Shown here: piece by piece, positions 1-8,280 of the stretch
Layout of the letters: each line of letters opens with the position of its first letter
Position numbering within the stretch: position 1 is the first letter of the stretch
DNA from: Georgenia thermotolerans
Lineage (GTDB): Bacteria > Actinomycetota > Actinomycetes > Actinomycetales > Actinomycetaceae
NCBI RefSeq assembly: GCF_009193185.1
Contig: NZ_VUKF01000009.1
Span: 46,726-110,725 of the forward strand
Direction: 5' to 3'
Length of the DNA: 64,000 nucleotides
Program-made: the position numbers and the translations under genes
Notes under the pieces: model-generated
The model's input: the letters and a program-made list of their open reading frames with translations, nothing else
What the model was told of the DNA's origin: nothing
Databases searched by the model: none

Positions 1-1016
1 GCGGCTTCGAGCTCGGGATCGAGCGGATCAACGACGACGGCGGCGTCCTGGGCAAGCCCGTCGAGTTCGTCAAGGTCGACGACGAGGCGAACGTCTCGAA
101 GTCCACCCAGCTCGCGCAGCGCCTCATCAACCAGGACCACGTCGACTTCCTCTTCGGCACGATCCCCGGCGACACGGCAGGTGCCGTCGCCAAGGTCTCG
201 GACGAGGCCAAGGTGCCCTTCGCCACCGCGATCATGGGTGACGCCCCGTTCTGCGGGGACTACTTCTTCCCCTTCGGGGAGCCGGACCAGACCATGCTCG
301 AGGGCATCGTGCCCCGCATGCTCGAGCAGTACGGCCCCAACGTCGCCCTCGTCGGCAACGACTACGTCTTCCCCCGCGGCTACAACGCCAAGGCCCGCGC
401 CATGATCGAGAAGGCCGGCGGCAAGGTCGTCATGGAGGAGTACTCCCCGCTGGGTACCACCGACTGGCAGCCGGTGGTCGGCAAGATCGCCGGCGCCAAG
501 CCGGACTGGATCCTCTCCGCCGTCGTGGGCGGGGACGCCGTCGCCCTGGTCACCCAGGCGGACCAGGCTGGTGTCCTGAAGGACACCGGCTTCACCGGGA
601 TCAGCCTGATCCAGGAGTTCTACCCGAGCCTGACGACCAAGACCGAGGGCATGGTCCTTAGTGGTCGCTACTCGGACCAGCTCGAGAACGCGGCGAACGC
701 AGACTTCGTGAAGAAGTACCGGGACAGCTACGACTTCCAGGACCCGATCCCGTCCGTCGCGGCCAACGCCTACGAGGGTGTCCAGGCGATCGCCCGGGCG
801 GTGAACGAGGCGGGCAGCACCGACGCCGACGCGGTGTCCAAGGCGCTCGCGCAGACCACGGTCGAGGACGGGGTGTTCGGGAAGGGCCACTTCACCGACG
901 ACCACCGGTTCGTCACCGAGATGTACAACTTCGAGATCCAGCCCGGTGGCGCCTACCTCCCGATCGAGGACCTCGGCGCCATGGACACCCTGCCGCCCAA
1001 CGCCGCCTGCTCATGA
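1..1016 (+). CDS. ABC transporter substrate-binding protein, urea/short-chain amide type (5' end missing)
   Basis: The gene is already open at base 3 and its N-terminus, including any lipoprotein signal, lies outside the window. The visible 337 residues are a type 1 periplasmic-binding fold (Leu/Ile/Val-binding, AmiC, UrtA, FmdD group). Family-like stretches are GFELGIERINDDGGVLGKP near the left edge and YSPLGTTDWQPVVGKI further on, the latter typical of the urea/amide branch rather than of LivK. The stop codon overlaps the start of the downstream permease-ATPase gene by four bases (ATGA), so they form one operon, which ends with an amidase. Binding an amide or urea-like solute outside the membrane is therefore the best guess; a branched-chain amino acid ligand is not excluded. 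Confidence 0.88.
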   Translation, partial: GFELGIERINDDGGVLGKPVEFVKVDDEANVSKSTQLAQRLINQDHVDFLFGTIPGDTAGAVAKVSDEAKVPFATAIMGDAPFCGDYFFPFGEPDQTMLEGIVPRMLEQYGPNVALVGNDYVFPRGYNAKARAMIEKAGGKVVMEEYSPLGTTDWQPVVGKIAGAKPDWILSAVVGGDAVALVTQADQAGVLKDTGFTGISLIQEFYPSLTTKTEGMVLSGRYSDQLENAANADFVKKYRDSYDFQDPIPSVAANAYEGVQAIARAVNEAGSTDADAVSKALAQTTVEDGVFGKGHFTDDHRFVTEMYNFEIQPGGAYLPIEDLGAMDTLPPNAACS

Positions 1017-2734
1017 GCCGCTCCCGTCCCTCCGCGCGCGTCGAGCGCCGCCACCTCGCCGGCCTCGCGCTGGCCGTGGTGGCGCTCGCCGCCGCGCCCT
1101 TCGTCCTGACCTCCTACCCGCTCTCGCTCCTGACGCTGTCGCTCGCCTACGGGCTGTTCGCGTTTGGGCTCGACCTCGCCTGGGGGCGGGCGGGCGTCAT
1201 CAGCATCGGTCACGCCGCGTTCTTCGGGGTGGGCGCCTACGGCGTCGCGATCGCGACGGAGCGGGGGATCCCGCTGGCGCTCGCGATCCCGGTCACGCTC
1301 CTGCTCGCCGGGGCGCTGGCCCTGGCCATCGGGCTGGCCGGCCTGCGGCGGGGCACGTCGCCGTCGACGATGGCGGTCCTGACCCTTGCGCTGACGCTGG
1401 TCGCCGAGCAGGCGGCCCGCTCGTTGCTCAGCCTCACCAACGGCACCAACGGCCTGTTCGTCGAGTCTGGCGGCATCGTCGGCACCTACTACCGCACGGC
1501 CGTCGTGGTGCTGGTGGCGGTCACGGTGGTCTGGGTCGTGCTGCTGCGGGGTCGGTTCGGCCGGCGCCTCCTCGCGGTCCGCGTCAACGAGCCGCGCTCG
1601 GAGCACCTCGGCGTCGACCCGCGGCGGGTGAAGATCCAGGCCTTCGTCCTCAGCGCCACGGTGGCGGCGCTGGCCGGCGTGGTGGTCGCGCCCATCATCG
1701 GGCTCGTCTCGCCGGGGGTCGCGGGCGTCGTGATGTCGACGCAGGTGCTCGTGTTCCTGGCTGTGGGCGGGCGGGGCAACATCCTCGGCGCGTTCCTCGG
1801 GGCAGCACTGGTGACCATCGGGCAGGAGTACCTCGGCGCCGCGATCGGCAGCTGGTATCTGTTCGTCATCGGGGTCGTGTTCGTCCTCGTCGTGCGGTTC
1901 GCGCCGGGCGGCCTGGTTGGGCTCGTGACGTCGCGGCTCCGCCGGCCCGTCGGGGAGGAGGCTGCGCAGGGCGCCGTCATCGAGGCGCCGGCGCACCCTG
2001 CCGAGCAGCCTGCGGTCCCGGCCGGGGCCGCCGACGGGCGGCCCGCGATCGACGTCCGGGGGCTGGTGAAGCGCTTCGGCGCGATGTCGGTCATCCGCGG
2101 CGTGGACCTGACCATCGAGCGGGGCGAGGTGGTCTGCCTCATCGGCCCCAACGGCGCGGGCAAGACCACCCTGCTCAACCTCATCGCCGGCGACCTGGCG
2201 CCCACGGGCGGCGAGATCCACCTCAACGGTCAGGACGTCACCAGCTGGACCCCGCACCACCGCGCCCGGCTCGGGCTGGGGCGGCTGTTCCAGACGCCGA
2301 GCGTGTACCCGGAGCTCACGCCGGCGCAGAACCTCGCGCTCGCGCAGGCCGAGGCGCACCACCCGGTGACCCTGCCGGCCGAGCTCGCCCGCTTTACGGA
2401 CGTGGACGACATGCTCACCAGCGATCTGTCGCTGGCCGACCAGCGCGCCCTCGAGCTGGCCCTGGTGATGGCGTGGGGCCCGGAGATCGTCCTGCTCGAC
2501 GAGCCGGCCGCCGGGCTCTCCCACGAGGACTCGGTCCGCCTGGCCGAGACGCTGCGGGCCATCAACCGCGATCTCGGCTGCACCCTCGTCGTCGTCGAGC
2601 ACGACATGGACATCGTGCGCCAGCTCGGCGACCGCGTCGTCGTCCTCGCCGACGGCCGGGTGCTGATGAGTGGGGACATGGACGAAGTGGCCAGCCATGA
2701 CGAGGTGCGGGCCGCCTACATAGGAGCGGTGTGA
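1013..2734 (+). CDS. Fused ABC transporter permease and ATP-binding protein (LivM-LivG / UrtC-UrtD type)
   Basis: This 573-residue protein joins two usually separate subunits. Residues 1 to about 310 are a hydrophobic LivM-type permease with many membrane segments; after a Pro/Ala-rich linker the rest is a LivG-type ATPase with Walker A GPNGAGKTT, a degenerate signature around LSLADQRALELAL, Walker B IVLLDEPAAGLS and the switch His in VVVEHDMDIV. The ATG sits in the ATGA overlap with the binding-protein gene. The LivH-type partner permease is not in the window and probably lies upstream of the left edge. Permease-ATPase fusions are known in this transporter family. Confidence 0.9.
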   Translation: MSRSRPSARVERRHLAGLALAVVALAAAPFVLTSYPLSLLTLSLAYGLFAFGLDLAWGRAGVISIGHAAFFGVGAYGVAIATERGIPLALAIPVTLLLAGALALAIGLAGLRRGTSPSTMAVLTLALTLVAEQAARSLLSLTNGTNGLFVESGGIVGTYYRTAVVVLVAVTVVWVVLLRGRFGRRLLAVRVNEPRSEHLGVDPRRVKIQAFVLSATVAALAGVVVAPIIGLVSPGVAGVVMSTQVLVFLAVGGRGNILGAFLGAALVTIGQEYLGAAIGSWYLFVIGVVFVLVVRFAPGGLVGLVTSRLRRPVGEEAAQGAVIEAPAHPAEQPAVPAGAADGRPAIDVRGLVKRFGAMSVIRGVDLTIERGEVVCLIGPNGAGKTTLLNLIAGDLAPTGGEIHLNGQDVTSWTPHHRARLGLGRLFQTPSVYPELTPAQNLALAQAEAHHPVTLPAELARFTDVDDMLTSDLSLADQRALELALVMAWGPEIVLLDEPAAGLSHEDSVRLAETLRAINRDLGCTLVVVEHDMDIVRQLGDRVVVLADGRVLMSGDMDEVASHDEVRAAYIGAV

Positions 2735-3423
2735 TGCTGCAGCTCGAGCACCTGACGGCCGGATACGGCAAGACGCGGATCGTCGACGACATCGACCTCG
2801 AGATCCCGGCGGGGGAGGTGGTCGCGCTCCTGGGCCGCAACGGCATGGGGAAGACCACCCTGCTGCGGAGCATGTTCGGACTGTGCGACGTCTTCTCCGG
2901 CAGCCTCACCATCGACCGGTCGCCCCTGCCGCTGGGGCGTCCGGAGGGGCTGGCACGGCATGGCCTCTCCTTCATGCCGGACGACCGCGGGGTCTTCCCC
3001 AACCTGACGGTCGAGGAGAACCTGCGGCTGGCGCGGCGCCGGAGCTACACCCCGCCGGTCGACATCTACGACGTCTTCCCGCTGCTCGCGGAACGCTCCC
3101 GGCAGCTGGCCGGTCAGTTCTCCGGCGGTCAGAAGCAGCAGCTCGGCCTCGCCCGGGCGATGCTCGCCGGCGAGCGGCTCATCGTCGTCGACGAGTTCTC
3201 CCAGGGGCTGCAGCCGTCGGTGGCGAAGGAGGCGCTGGAGGCGCTGCGCACCATCGCCGCCACCGGCGTGAGCGTCCTGATCGTGGAGCAGGGTCCCCAG
3301 CTGCCGCTCGCCTATGCCGACCGGATCCTCGGCATGGTCAAGGGCCGGCTCGTCTTCGACGAGCCGGTGCCGAAGCTGCGGGCCGACCCCGAACCGCTGA
3401 CGAACCTGCTCGTCGTCGCCTGA
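2734..3423 (+). CDS. ABC transporter ATP-binding protein, LivF/UrtE type
   Basis: The second ATPase of the importer, 229 residues. It has Walker A GRNGMGKTT, the signature FSGGQKQQLGLARAML and Walker B LIVVDEFSQGL. The aspartate-glutamate pair is present, but the usual DEP is DEF, as in part of this subfamily. The start is taken as ATG 2734, seven bases after an AGGAG at 2722-2726; GTG 2731 would add one residue and sits too close to the ribosome site. It overlaps the fused permease-ATPase by one base, and the amidase gene follows after 35 bases, so all are probably co-transcribed. Confidence 0.9.
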   Translation: MLQLEHLTAGYGKTRIVDDIDLEIPAGEVVALLGRNGMGKTTLLRSMFGLCDVFSGSLTIDRSPLPLGRPEGLARHGLSFMPDDRGVFPNLTVEENLRLARRRSYTPPVDIYDVFPLLAERSRQLAGQFSGGQKQQLGLARAMLAGERLIVVDEFSQGLQPSVAKEALEALRTIAATGVSVLIVEQGPQLPLAYADRILGMVKGRLVFDEPVPKLRADPEPLTNLLVVA

Positions 3424-3458
3424 ACCGAAAGTCAGAAAGTCAGAAAGGAACCACCTTC

Positions 3459-4904
3459 GTGTCCGAAGAGATCTGGCAGTGGTCGGCCGTCCAGACGGCC
3501 GACGCCATCAAGAACGGTGTCATCAGCTCCCGCGAGGCGGTCGCCTCGACGCTGCAGCGGATCGAGGAGGTCAACCCCGTCGTCAACGCGCTGGTCGAGG
3601 TCCTGGCCGACAACGCCCTCGCCGCCGCCGACGAGGCCGACGCGCGCCGTCGGGCCGGCGAGCCCCTCGGACCGCTCCACGGCGTGCCGGTGACCACGAA
3701 GGTCAACACCGACCAGGCCGGCTGCGCCACCACCAACGGCGTCACCGCATTCCGCGACGCGGTGGTCGACCGTGACTCCCCGACCATCGAGAACTGGCGC
3801 AAGGCCGGCGCGGTGTTCGTCGGCCGGTCCAACACCCCCGCATTCTCCATCCGCTGGTTCACCGACAACGAGCTGCACGGGCGCACCCGCAACCCGTGGA
3901 ACCCCGAGCGCACGCCGGGTGGGTCGAGTGGTGGCGCGGCCGCAGCGGTCTCCACGGGCATGGGACACATCGCGCACGGCAACGACGTCGGCGGGTCCAT
4001 CCGGTACCCCGCCGCGGCCTGCGGCGTCGTGGGCCTGCGGCCCACCCCCGGCCGGGTGCCGACCTGGAACATGGCCGAGGACCAGGACCAGCTGCTCGCG
4101 GCGCAGACGATGTGGGTGCAGGGCCCGCTCGCACGCTCGGTCGCCGACGCCGAGCTCGGCCTGCGCGCCATGGCCGCTCCCAACCCGCGTGACCCGCACT
4201 ACGTGCCGGCCCCGCTCCACGGGGCACCTCTCCAGCGCCGACGGGTGGCAGTCCTGCGTGACGTCGGCGTGGCAGCGCTGGATCCGGCGGTCGACGCCGC
4301 GATCACCGCCGCGGCCGGTTGGTTCCAGGACGCCGGCTACGAGGTGGAAGGGGTCCAGCTCCCCCTCTTCGCCGAGGCGTGGCGGCTGTGGTGGCAGCTC
4401 GTCCAGGGCGTGGAGTTCGAGGACCTCGGGCGGCTCATCGAGCAGCACGGCGACGAGGCGATCCGCAAGTCCGCGGACAACCAGTTCGCCGTCACCAAAC
4501 GGATGCACAGCGACTTCGGCCTGGACGCGTATATGCGCGGGTACGGCCGACGCGCCACGCTCATGCGTCAGCTCCAGCTGTTCCTCCAGGACTTCCCCGT
4601 GCTGCTCACGCCCATCTCGGCCGAGCGCACGTTCGAGATCGACGCCGACCTGCAGGACGTGGACCGCATGGAGCAGGTCATCAACGCGCAGTGGCCGATG
4701 ATGTCTCTCGCGCTGCTCGGGTTCCCGGGGCTCTCCGTCCCGGTTTCCCGCGGCGACGGCCTGCCGATCGGTGTGCAGCTCGTGGGGCAGAAATTCCGTG
4801 AGGACGTGATCCTCGAGGCCGGACGGGTGATCGAGGCGCGCAACGACGTCTCCGCGCCCATCGACCCCGTCTTCAGCTCGGTGGCGCAGGCGGCTCGGTC
4901 GTAG
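3459..4904 (+). CDS. Amidase signature family hydrolase
   Basis: A 481-residue amidase, probably cytoplasmic, hydrolysing a C-N amide bond. The Ser-cisSer-Lys triad is visible: Lys81 in PVTTKVNTD, Ser156 in TPGGSSGGAAAA and the nucleophile Ser180 in GNDVGGSIRYPAA. Length fits the family. GTG 3459 is chosen because AAAGGAA (3444-3450) lies just upstream and the protein then begins directly with the expected helical N-terminus. It is the last gene of the amide-importer operon, so it likely degrades the imported compound; the actual substrate cannot be read from the sequence. A strong hairpin follows. Confidence 0.9.
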   Translation: MSEEIWQWSAVQTADAIKNGVISSREAVASTLQRIEEVNPVVNALVEVLADNALAAADEADARRRAGEPLGPLHGVPVTTKVNTDQAGCATTNGVTAFRDAVVDRDSPTIENWRKAGAVFVGRSNTPAFSIRWFTDNELHGRTRNPWNPERTPGGSSGGAAAAVSTGMGHIAHGNDVGGSIRYPAAACGVVGLRPTPGRVPTWNMAEDQDQLLAAQTMWVQGPLARSVADAELGLRAMAAPNPRDPHYVPAPLHGAPLQRRRVAVLRDVGVAALDPAVDAAITAAAGWFQDAGYEVEGVQLPLFAEAWRLWWQLVQGVEFEDLGRLIEQHGDEAIRKSADNQFAVTKRMHSDFGLDAYMRGYGRRATLMRQLQLFLQDFPVLLTPISAERTFEIDADLQDVDRMEQVINAQWPMMSLALLGFPGLSVPVSRGDGLPIGVQLVGQKFREDVILEAGRVIEARNDVSAPIDPVFSSVAQAARS

Positions 4905-4925
4905 GCGTCCTAACCAGGTGCCGGC

Positions 4926-4956
4926 GGGGAGCCAGATGATCGTCATCTGGCTCCCC
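4926..4956 (+). terminator. Hairpin terminator after the amidase operon
   Basis: A perfect 14-bp stem (4926-4939 with 4943-4956) closes a TCG loop, and CCGG/CCGG pairs extend it outside one mismatch (4921-4924 with 4958-4961). There is no T-run, as is common for hairpin terminators in high-GC bacteria. It lies 21 bases after the amidase stop and before the convergent VOC gene, so it may serve both strands. Confidence 0.75.
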
Positions 4957-5004
4957 ACCGGTGCGCCGAAAGCTGGTGGGGGCCAGCCGGGCCGCGTTCG
5001 CCGG

Positions 5005-5484
5005 TCAGCCGGCGCGCTTCTGCAGCAGCCGGACCTGGTGGCCCTCCGGGCCGAGCACCCAGGCATACCGCAGCCGGCCGTCGGGGGAGTCCATGGGCGG
5101 ACGGACTGAGCTGCCGCCCGCCCGTAGGGCGCGCTCGTAGAGCGCATCGACGTCGCCCACCCACAGCGCCACCTCGGCGGACCGGGTCTCGCTGGCGGCG
5201 ACGCCGAGACCCGCGATGCGGTTCGCCGCCCGGATCGAGTCGAAGCCGATCCGGAGGCCGGCGGCGTCGACCTCGATCTTCTCTGGAGCCTCGGCCTTGG
5301 GTGAGACGAACACCCGCGGCATTCCGAGCGCCTCGAAGAACCGGGCGCAGCGCTCGACGTCCTCACAGAAGAAATTGACCTGAGCGCCCGCGACGTCGGA
5401 CTCCGTCTCCGGGGCGCCCCCGTCCAGACGGTGCGCCGTTCTCCCGGTCCCGCTCGTGGCGCCGTCGCCAAGGGCTGTCGTCAT
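5005..5484 (-). CDS. VOC (glyoxalase/bleomycin-resistance fold) family protein
   Basis: The 159-residue protein has one vicinal-oxygen-chelate type module: an N-terminal VNFFCEDVERCARFFEALGM segment, a central WVGDVDALYERALRAGG and a C-terminal LRYAWVLGPEGHQVRLLQK. Such proteins act as small-metabolite lyases, dioxygenases or drug-binding proteins, and the substrate cannot be told. ATG 5484 leaves about 30 low-complexity residues before the fold, so a later start is possible. It is divergent from the NAD(P)-binding protein gene, with 55 bases between them. Confidence 0.75.
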   Translation of the reverse strand: MTTALGDGATSGTGRTAHRLDGGAPETESDVAGAQVNFFCEDVERCARFFEALGMPRVFVSPKAEAPEKIEVDAAGLRIGFDSIRAANRIAGLGVAASETRSAEVALWVGDVDALYERALRAGGSSVRPPMDSPDGRLRYAWVLGPEGHQVRLLQKRAG

Positions 5485-5539
5485 GCGGTGCAGACTAACG
5501 ATCGGCCGAGAACCGGCCGACTCGTCGAAGGGCACGTCC

Positions 5540-6343
5540 ATGGGGTTCGTCCTCGTCACCGGTGCGACCGGAACGCTCGGGCAACAGGTCGTCGCCCGGC
5601 TCCTCGCCTCCGGGCGCCAGGTCCGCGCCCTCACCCACCGGTCCGCCGTCGTACTGCCGGACGGCGTGGAGCGGATGCCGGGCGACCTCACCTCCGGCGA
5701 GGGTCTCGCGGCCGCGCTCGCCGGCGTGGACACGGTCGTCCACGCCGCCTCGAACCCGGCCGACCCGTGGGCGACCGACGTGGAGGGGACCGAGAAGCTC
5801 CTCGCCGCCATTGCCGCACAGGCCACACCGGCGAGGATTCTCCACGTCTCGATCGTCGGCGTGGACCGCAGCGAGCTGTCGCACTACCGCGCCAAGTACG
5901 CCGCGGAACAACGGGTGGCCGCCTCCGGCACCGCCTGGGACATCCTCCGCGCCACCCAGTTCCACACCCTCGCGGTGACGGTGCTGCGCTCCGTCACCGA
6001 CGCGAACGGCGTCATCACCGTGCCGGCGGACGTCTTCCTCCAGCCGGTCGACGTCGCCGACGTCGCCGACCGGCTCGTCGCCCTGCTGGCGCGCCCGGCC
6101 AAGCGTCGCGTGATGCTGTTCGGCGGGCCGGAGGTGCTGAGCGTGGAGCGCCTGGCCCGGGACTACGTGGCGGCCGGCGGCGCGCGGAGCGTCCAGACAG
6201 GTCCGGTCGAGCACCGACTGCTCACCGCGTGGCGCTCGGGCCACCAGCTCGTCCCCGACCACACCGACGGATCCGTGACGTGGCGGCGGTACCTGGACCT
6301 CCGTTGTCCTCGAGGGGCGACCGGGGCTCAGCCACTTCCCTGA
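5540..6343 (+). CDS. NAD(P)-binding atypical SDR / NmrA-like protein
   Basis: This 267-residue protein starts with a Rossmann glycine motif, FVLVTGATGTLGQQVVARLL, directly after ATG 5540. A GAAGGG ribosome site lies about eight bases upstream, which decides the start against a longer reading from 5456 that would overlap the divergent VOC promoter. Conserved VDTVVHAASNP and the ILHVSIVGVDRS strand fit NmrA/atypical SDR proteins that bind NAD(P) and reduce or sense redox state. There is no clear YxxxK pair; HYRAKYAAEQ provides Y and K in a similar place. Its 3' end overlaps the convergent AI-2E gene by 16 bases. Confidence 0.82.
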   Translation: MGFVLVTGATGTLGQQVVARLLASGRQVRALTHRSAVVLPDGVERMPGDLTSGEGLAAALAGVDTVVHAASNPADPWATDVEGTEKLLAAIAAQATPARILHVSIVGVDRSELSHYRAKYAAEQRVAASGTAWDILRATQFHTLAVTVLRSVTDANGVITVPADVFLQPVDVADVADRLVALLARPAKRRVMLFGGPEVLSVERLARDYVAAGGARSVQTGPVEHRLLTAWRSGHQLVPDHTDGSVTWRRYLDLRCPRGATGAQPLP

Positions 6344-7497
6344 CGGTCCGGGAAGGACTCTGGGCCGCGCTCGGCGCCGGCGGCGCCGTCGTCCGTGACG
6401 GCCACGGGCTCTGGCGTTGTCGCGGGCTCCGCCGCTGCCCCGGCAGTGACCAGGAAGGCGTCTACCCAGCGGGCGCCGGGGTCGGGGTCGATGAGGACGG
6501 CCTTGAAGAACAGGGTGAGCGGCACCGCGAGCAGGGCGCCGAGCGGGCCGACGACGAGCGCCCAGAACACCAGCGAGACGAACGTGACGGTGGGACTCAG
6601 GCCGACGACGTCGCCGGTGATCTTGGGCTGGATGATGGACTGGATGGTGAAGTTGATGACGCTGTAGAGGGCGACGACCCACAGCATCGAGCTCACGCCG
6701 CCGTCGAGGAGCGCCACGAGCGCGGGCGGGACGAGCCCGAGGACGAAGCCGATGTTGGGGATGTAGTTCGTGACGAACGCGAGCACGCCCCAAGTCACCG
6801 CGAGCGGCACCCCGATCACGGAGAGGGCGACGACGTCCACGGCGGCGACGATCAGGCCGAACACCGTGGCGACGATCCAGTACCGGCCCACCGCGACGAC
6901 GAAGCCCGACAATGCGTCGGACAGCTGGGGCCTCGCCCGTGCCAGCAGGCGGCGCCGGCTGGCCGTGTCAGTGGAGTCGAGGGCGAGGAAGAACATCACC
7001 ACGACGAGCAGCGCGACCTGCGCCCCGGCAGCGCTCAGGCCGCTCGCGGCCCGGCGCAGGAGCCCGAGGACGCTGTTGAAGTCGACAGCCCCGAGGAGTT
7101 GGTTGATGCCGGCCACCTGCAGGCCCAGGGTGGCGAGCCAGTCCGAGACGGTCTGGTAGAGGCCTTCGAACTCCGGCGCGTACTGGGGCAGCGTCGTCGA
7201 GAGCTGGGCGATCGACCAGCCCAGCGCGACGGCGAGGACCACGAGCACCAGATAGAGCGCAAGGAGCACCAGGAGGGCCGCGAGCATCCGGTGCATGCCG
7301 AGCCGCACGAGCCGGCGCTGCACCGGCCGGCCGGCGACGACGAGCGTCAGGGCGAAGAACGCCGGCGCGACGATGCTCTGTGCTGCGTGCATCCCCGCGG
7401 CGACGACCACCAGGCCGGCGAGGGTGAGGACAAGGGCCAGGGTCGAGGGGACCCGGCCGGCCGCCGTGGCGGGCGGTTCCGGGTTCGGGACGGCCAC
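6328..7497 (-). CDS. AI-2E family transporter (PerM/TqsA-like membrane protein)
   Basis: A 389-residue polytopic membrane protein, with two hydrophobic segments near the N-terminus, a soluble insert (about residues 95-135) and a cluster of further segments after it. Family features are VPLAVTWGVLAFVTNYIPNIG and the following FTIQSIIQPKITGDVVGLSP, which are hallmarks of the AI-2E (UPF0118) family. Members have been linked to autoinducer-2 export or to sodium/proton antiport; here the role is open. The C-terminal 40 residues are a disordered Ala/Glu/Pro tail. The start is GTG 7497. Confidence 0.88.
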   Translation of the reverse strand: MAVPNPEPPATAAGRVPSTLALVLTLAGLVVVAAGMHAAQSIVAPAFFALTLVVAGRPVQRRLVRLGMHRMLAALLVLLALYLVLVVLAVALGWSIAQLSTTLPQYAPEFEGLYQTVSDWLATLGLQVAGINQLLGAVDFNSVLGLLRRAASGLSAAGAQVALLVVVMFFLALDSTDTASRRRLLARARPQLSDALSGFVVAVGRYWIVATVFGLIVAAVDVVALSVIGVPLAVTWGVLAFVTNYIPNIGFVLGLVPPALVALLDGGVSSMLWVVALYSVINFTIQSIIQPKITGDVVGLSPTVTFVSLVFWALVVGPLGALLAVPLTLFFKAVLIDPDPGARWVDAFLVTAGAAAEPATTPEPVAVTDDGAAGAERGPESFPDRQGSG

Positions 7498-7617
7498 GGC
7501 GCCATCTTGCCAACCGCACGCCGCGCTCGCCCGCGGGACGGTGGGCCGCCGGTGCGCTCGACGCCGATCTACCTCCGAGCTCCTCGGGCAGTTGACCCGG
7601 CGAGCGGGCGACAGCGG

Positions 7618-8280
7618 TCAGCGGTGTCCGTCCCGCCGTCCCAGCCCCGCGTCGCGCGCCCGCGCCACCGCGGCTGCCCGGTCGCTGACCTGAAGCTTCA
7701 CAAGGATCGTCGAGACGTTGTTGCGCACCGTCTTCTCGGAGAGCACGAGCCGGGTGGCAATCGCGTGGTTGCCGAGCCCCTGCGCCACCAGGGCGAGGAT
7801 GTCCTCCTCCCGGGGCGTCAGCTCGGGGAAGAGCCGGGCGGTGGGCTCCGGCTGCCGCGTGAGGAGCTCGGTCACGCGCCGCCCCACCTGCGCCCCGTAC
7901 ACGGCGCCGCCGCCGGCCACGGTGAGAATGGCCTGGACGATCTCCTCGCGCTCGGCGCCCTTCAGGAGGTAGCCGCGCGCCCCCGCCCGCAGCCCGCCCC
8001 GGACGGCGTCGTGGTCGGCGTGCATGGTGAGCACGAGGACGGGCAGCTCCGGGAACCGGTCGAGGAGGGTGCGGATGACCGTGTACCCGTCGACGCCGGG
8101 CATGTCGAGGTCGGTGAGCACGACGTCCGCCCTGACCCGCTCGACGAGCGCCAGCAGGCCGGCTCCGTCGCTCGCCTCGCCGACGACCTCGACCGCGGCC
8201 GATCCGTCGAGCGCGGCGCGCAGGCCGTAGCGGAACATCGGGTGGTCGTCGGCGAGAACCACCCGGACCGGCCGCGTCAC
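7618..8280 (-). CDS. NarL/LuxR-family response regulator
   Basis: A 220-residue two-component regulator. The receiver domain shows the acidic pair in LADDHPMFRYGLRAAL, the phospho-acceptor Asp57 in VVLTDLDMPG and a Lys in YLLKGAEREE. The C-terminal DNA-binding domain is LuxR type (LTPREEDILALVAQGL, then SEKTVRNNVSTIL). GTG 8280 overlaps the stop of the upstream sensor kinase gene (GTGA), so the two form a pair. Because that kinase is frameshifted here, this regulator may lack its signal input. Confidence 0.92.
   Translation of the reverse strand: MTRPVRVVLADDHPMFRYGLRAALDGSAAVEVVGEASDGAGLLALVERVRADVVLTDLDMPGVDGYTVIRTLLDRFPELPVLVLTMHADHDAVRGGLRAGARGYLLKGAEREEIVQAILTVAGGGAVYGAQVGRRVTELLTRQPEPTARLFPELTPREEDILALVAQGLGNHAIATRLVLSEKTVRNNVSTILVKLQVSDRAAAVARARDAGLGRRDGHR

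Noticed and set aside
953..2698. A 581-codon open frame on the minus strand opposite the permease-ATPase gene
   Set aside because: It is a shadow of the GC-rich plus-strand gene: composition is skewed to Arg, Asp and His repeats without any fold, while the plus frame has all ABC motifs.
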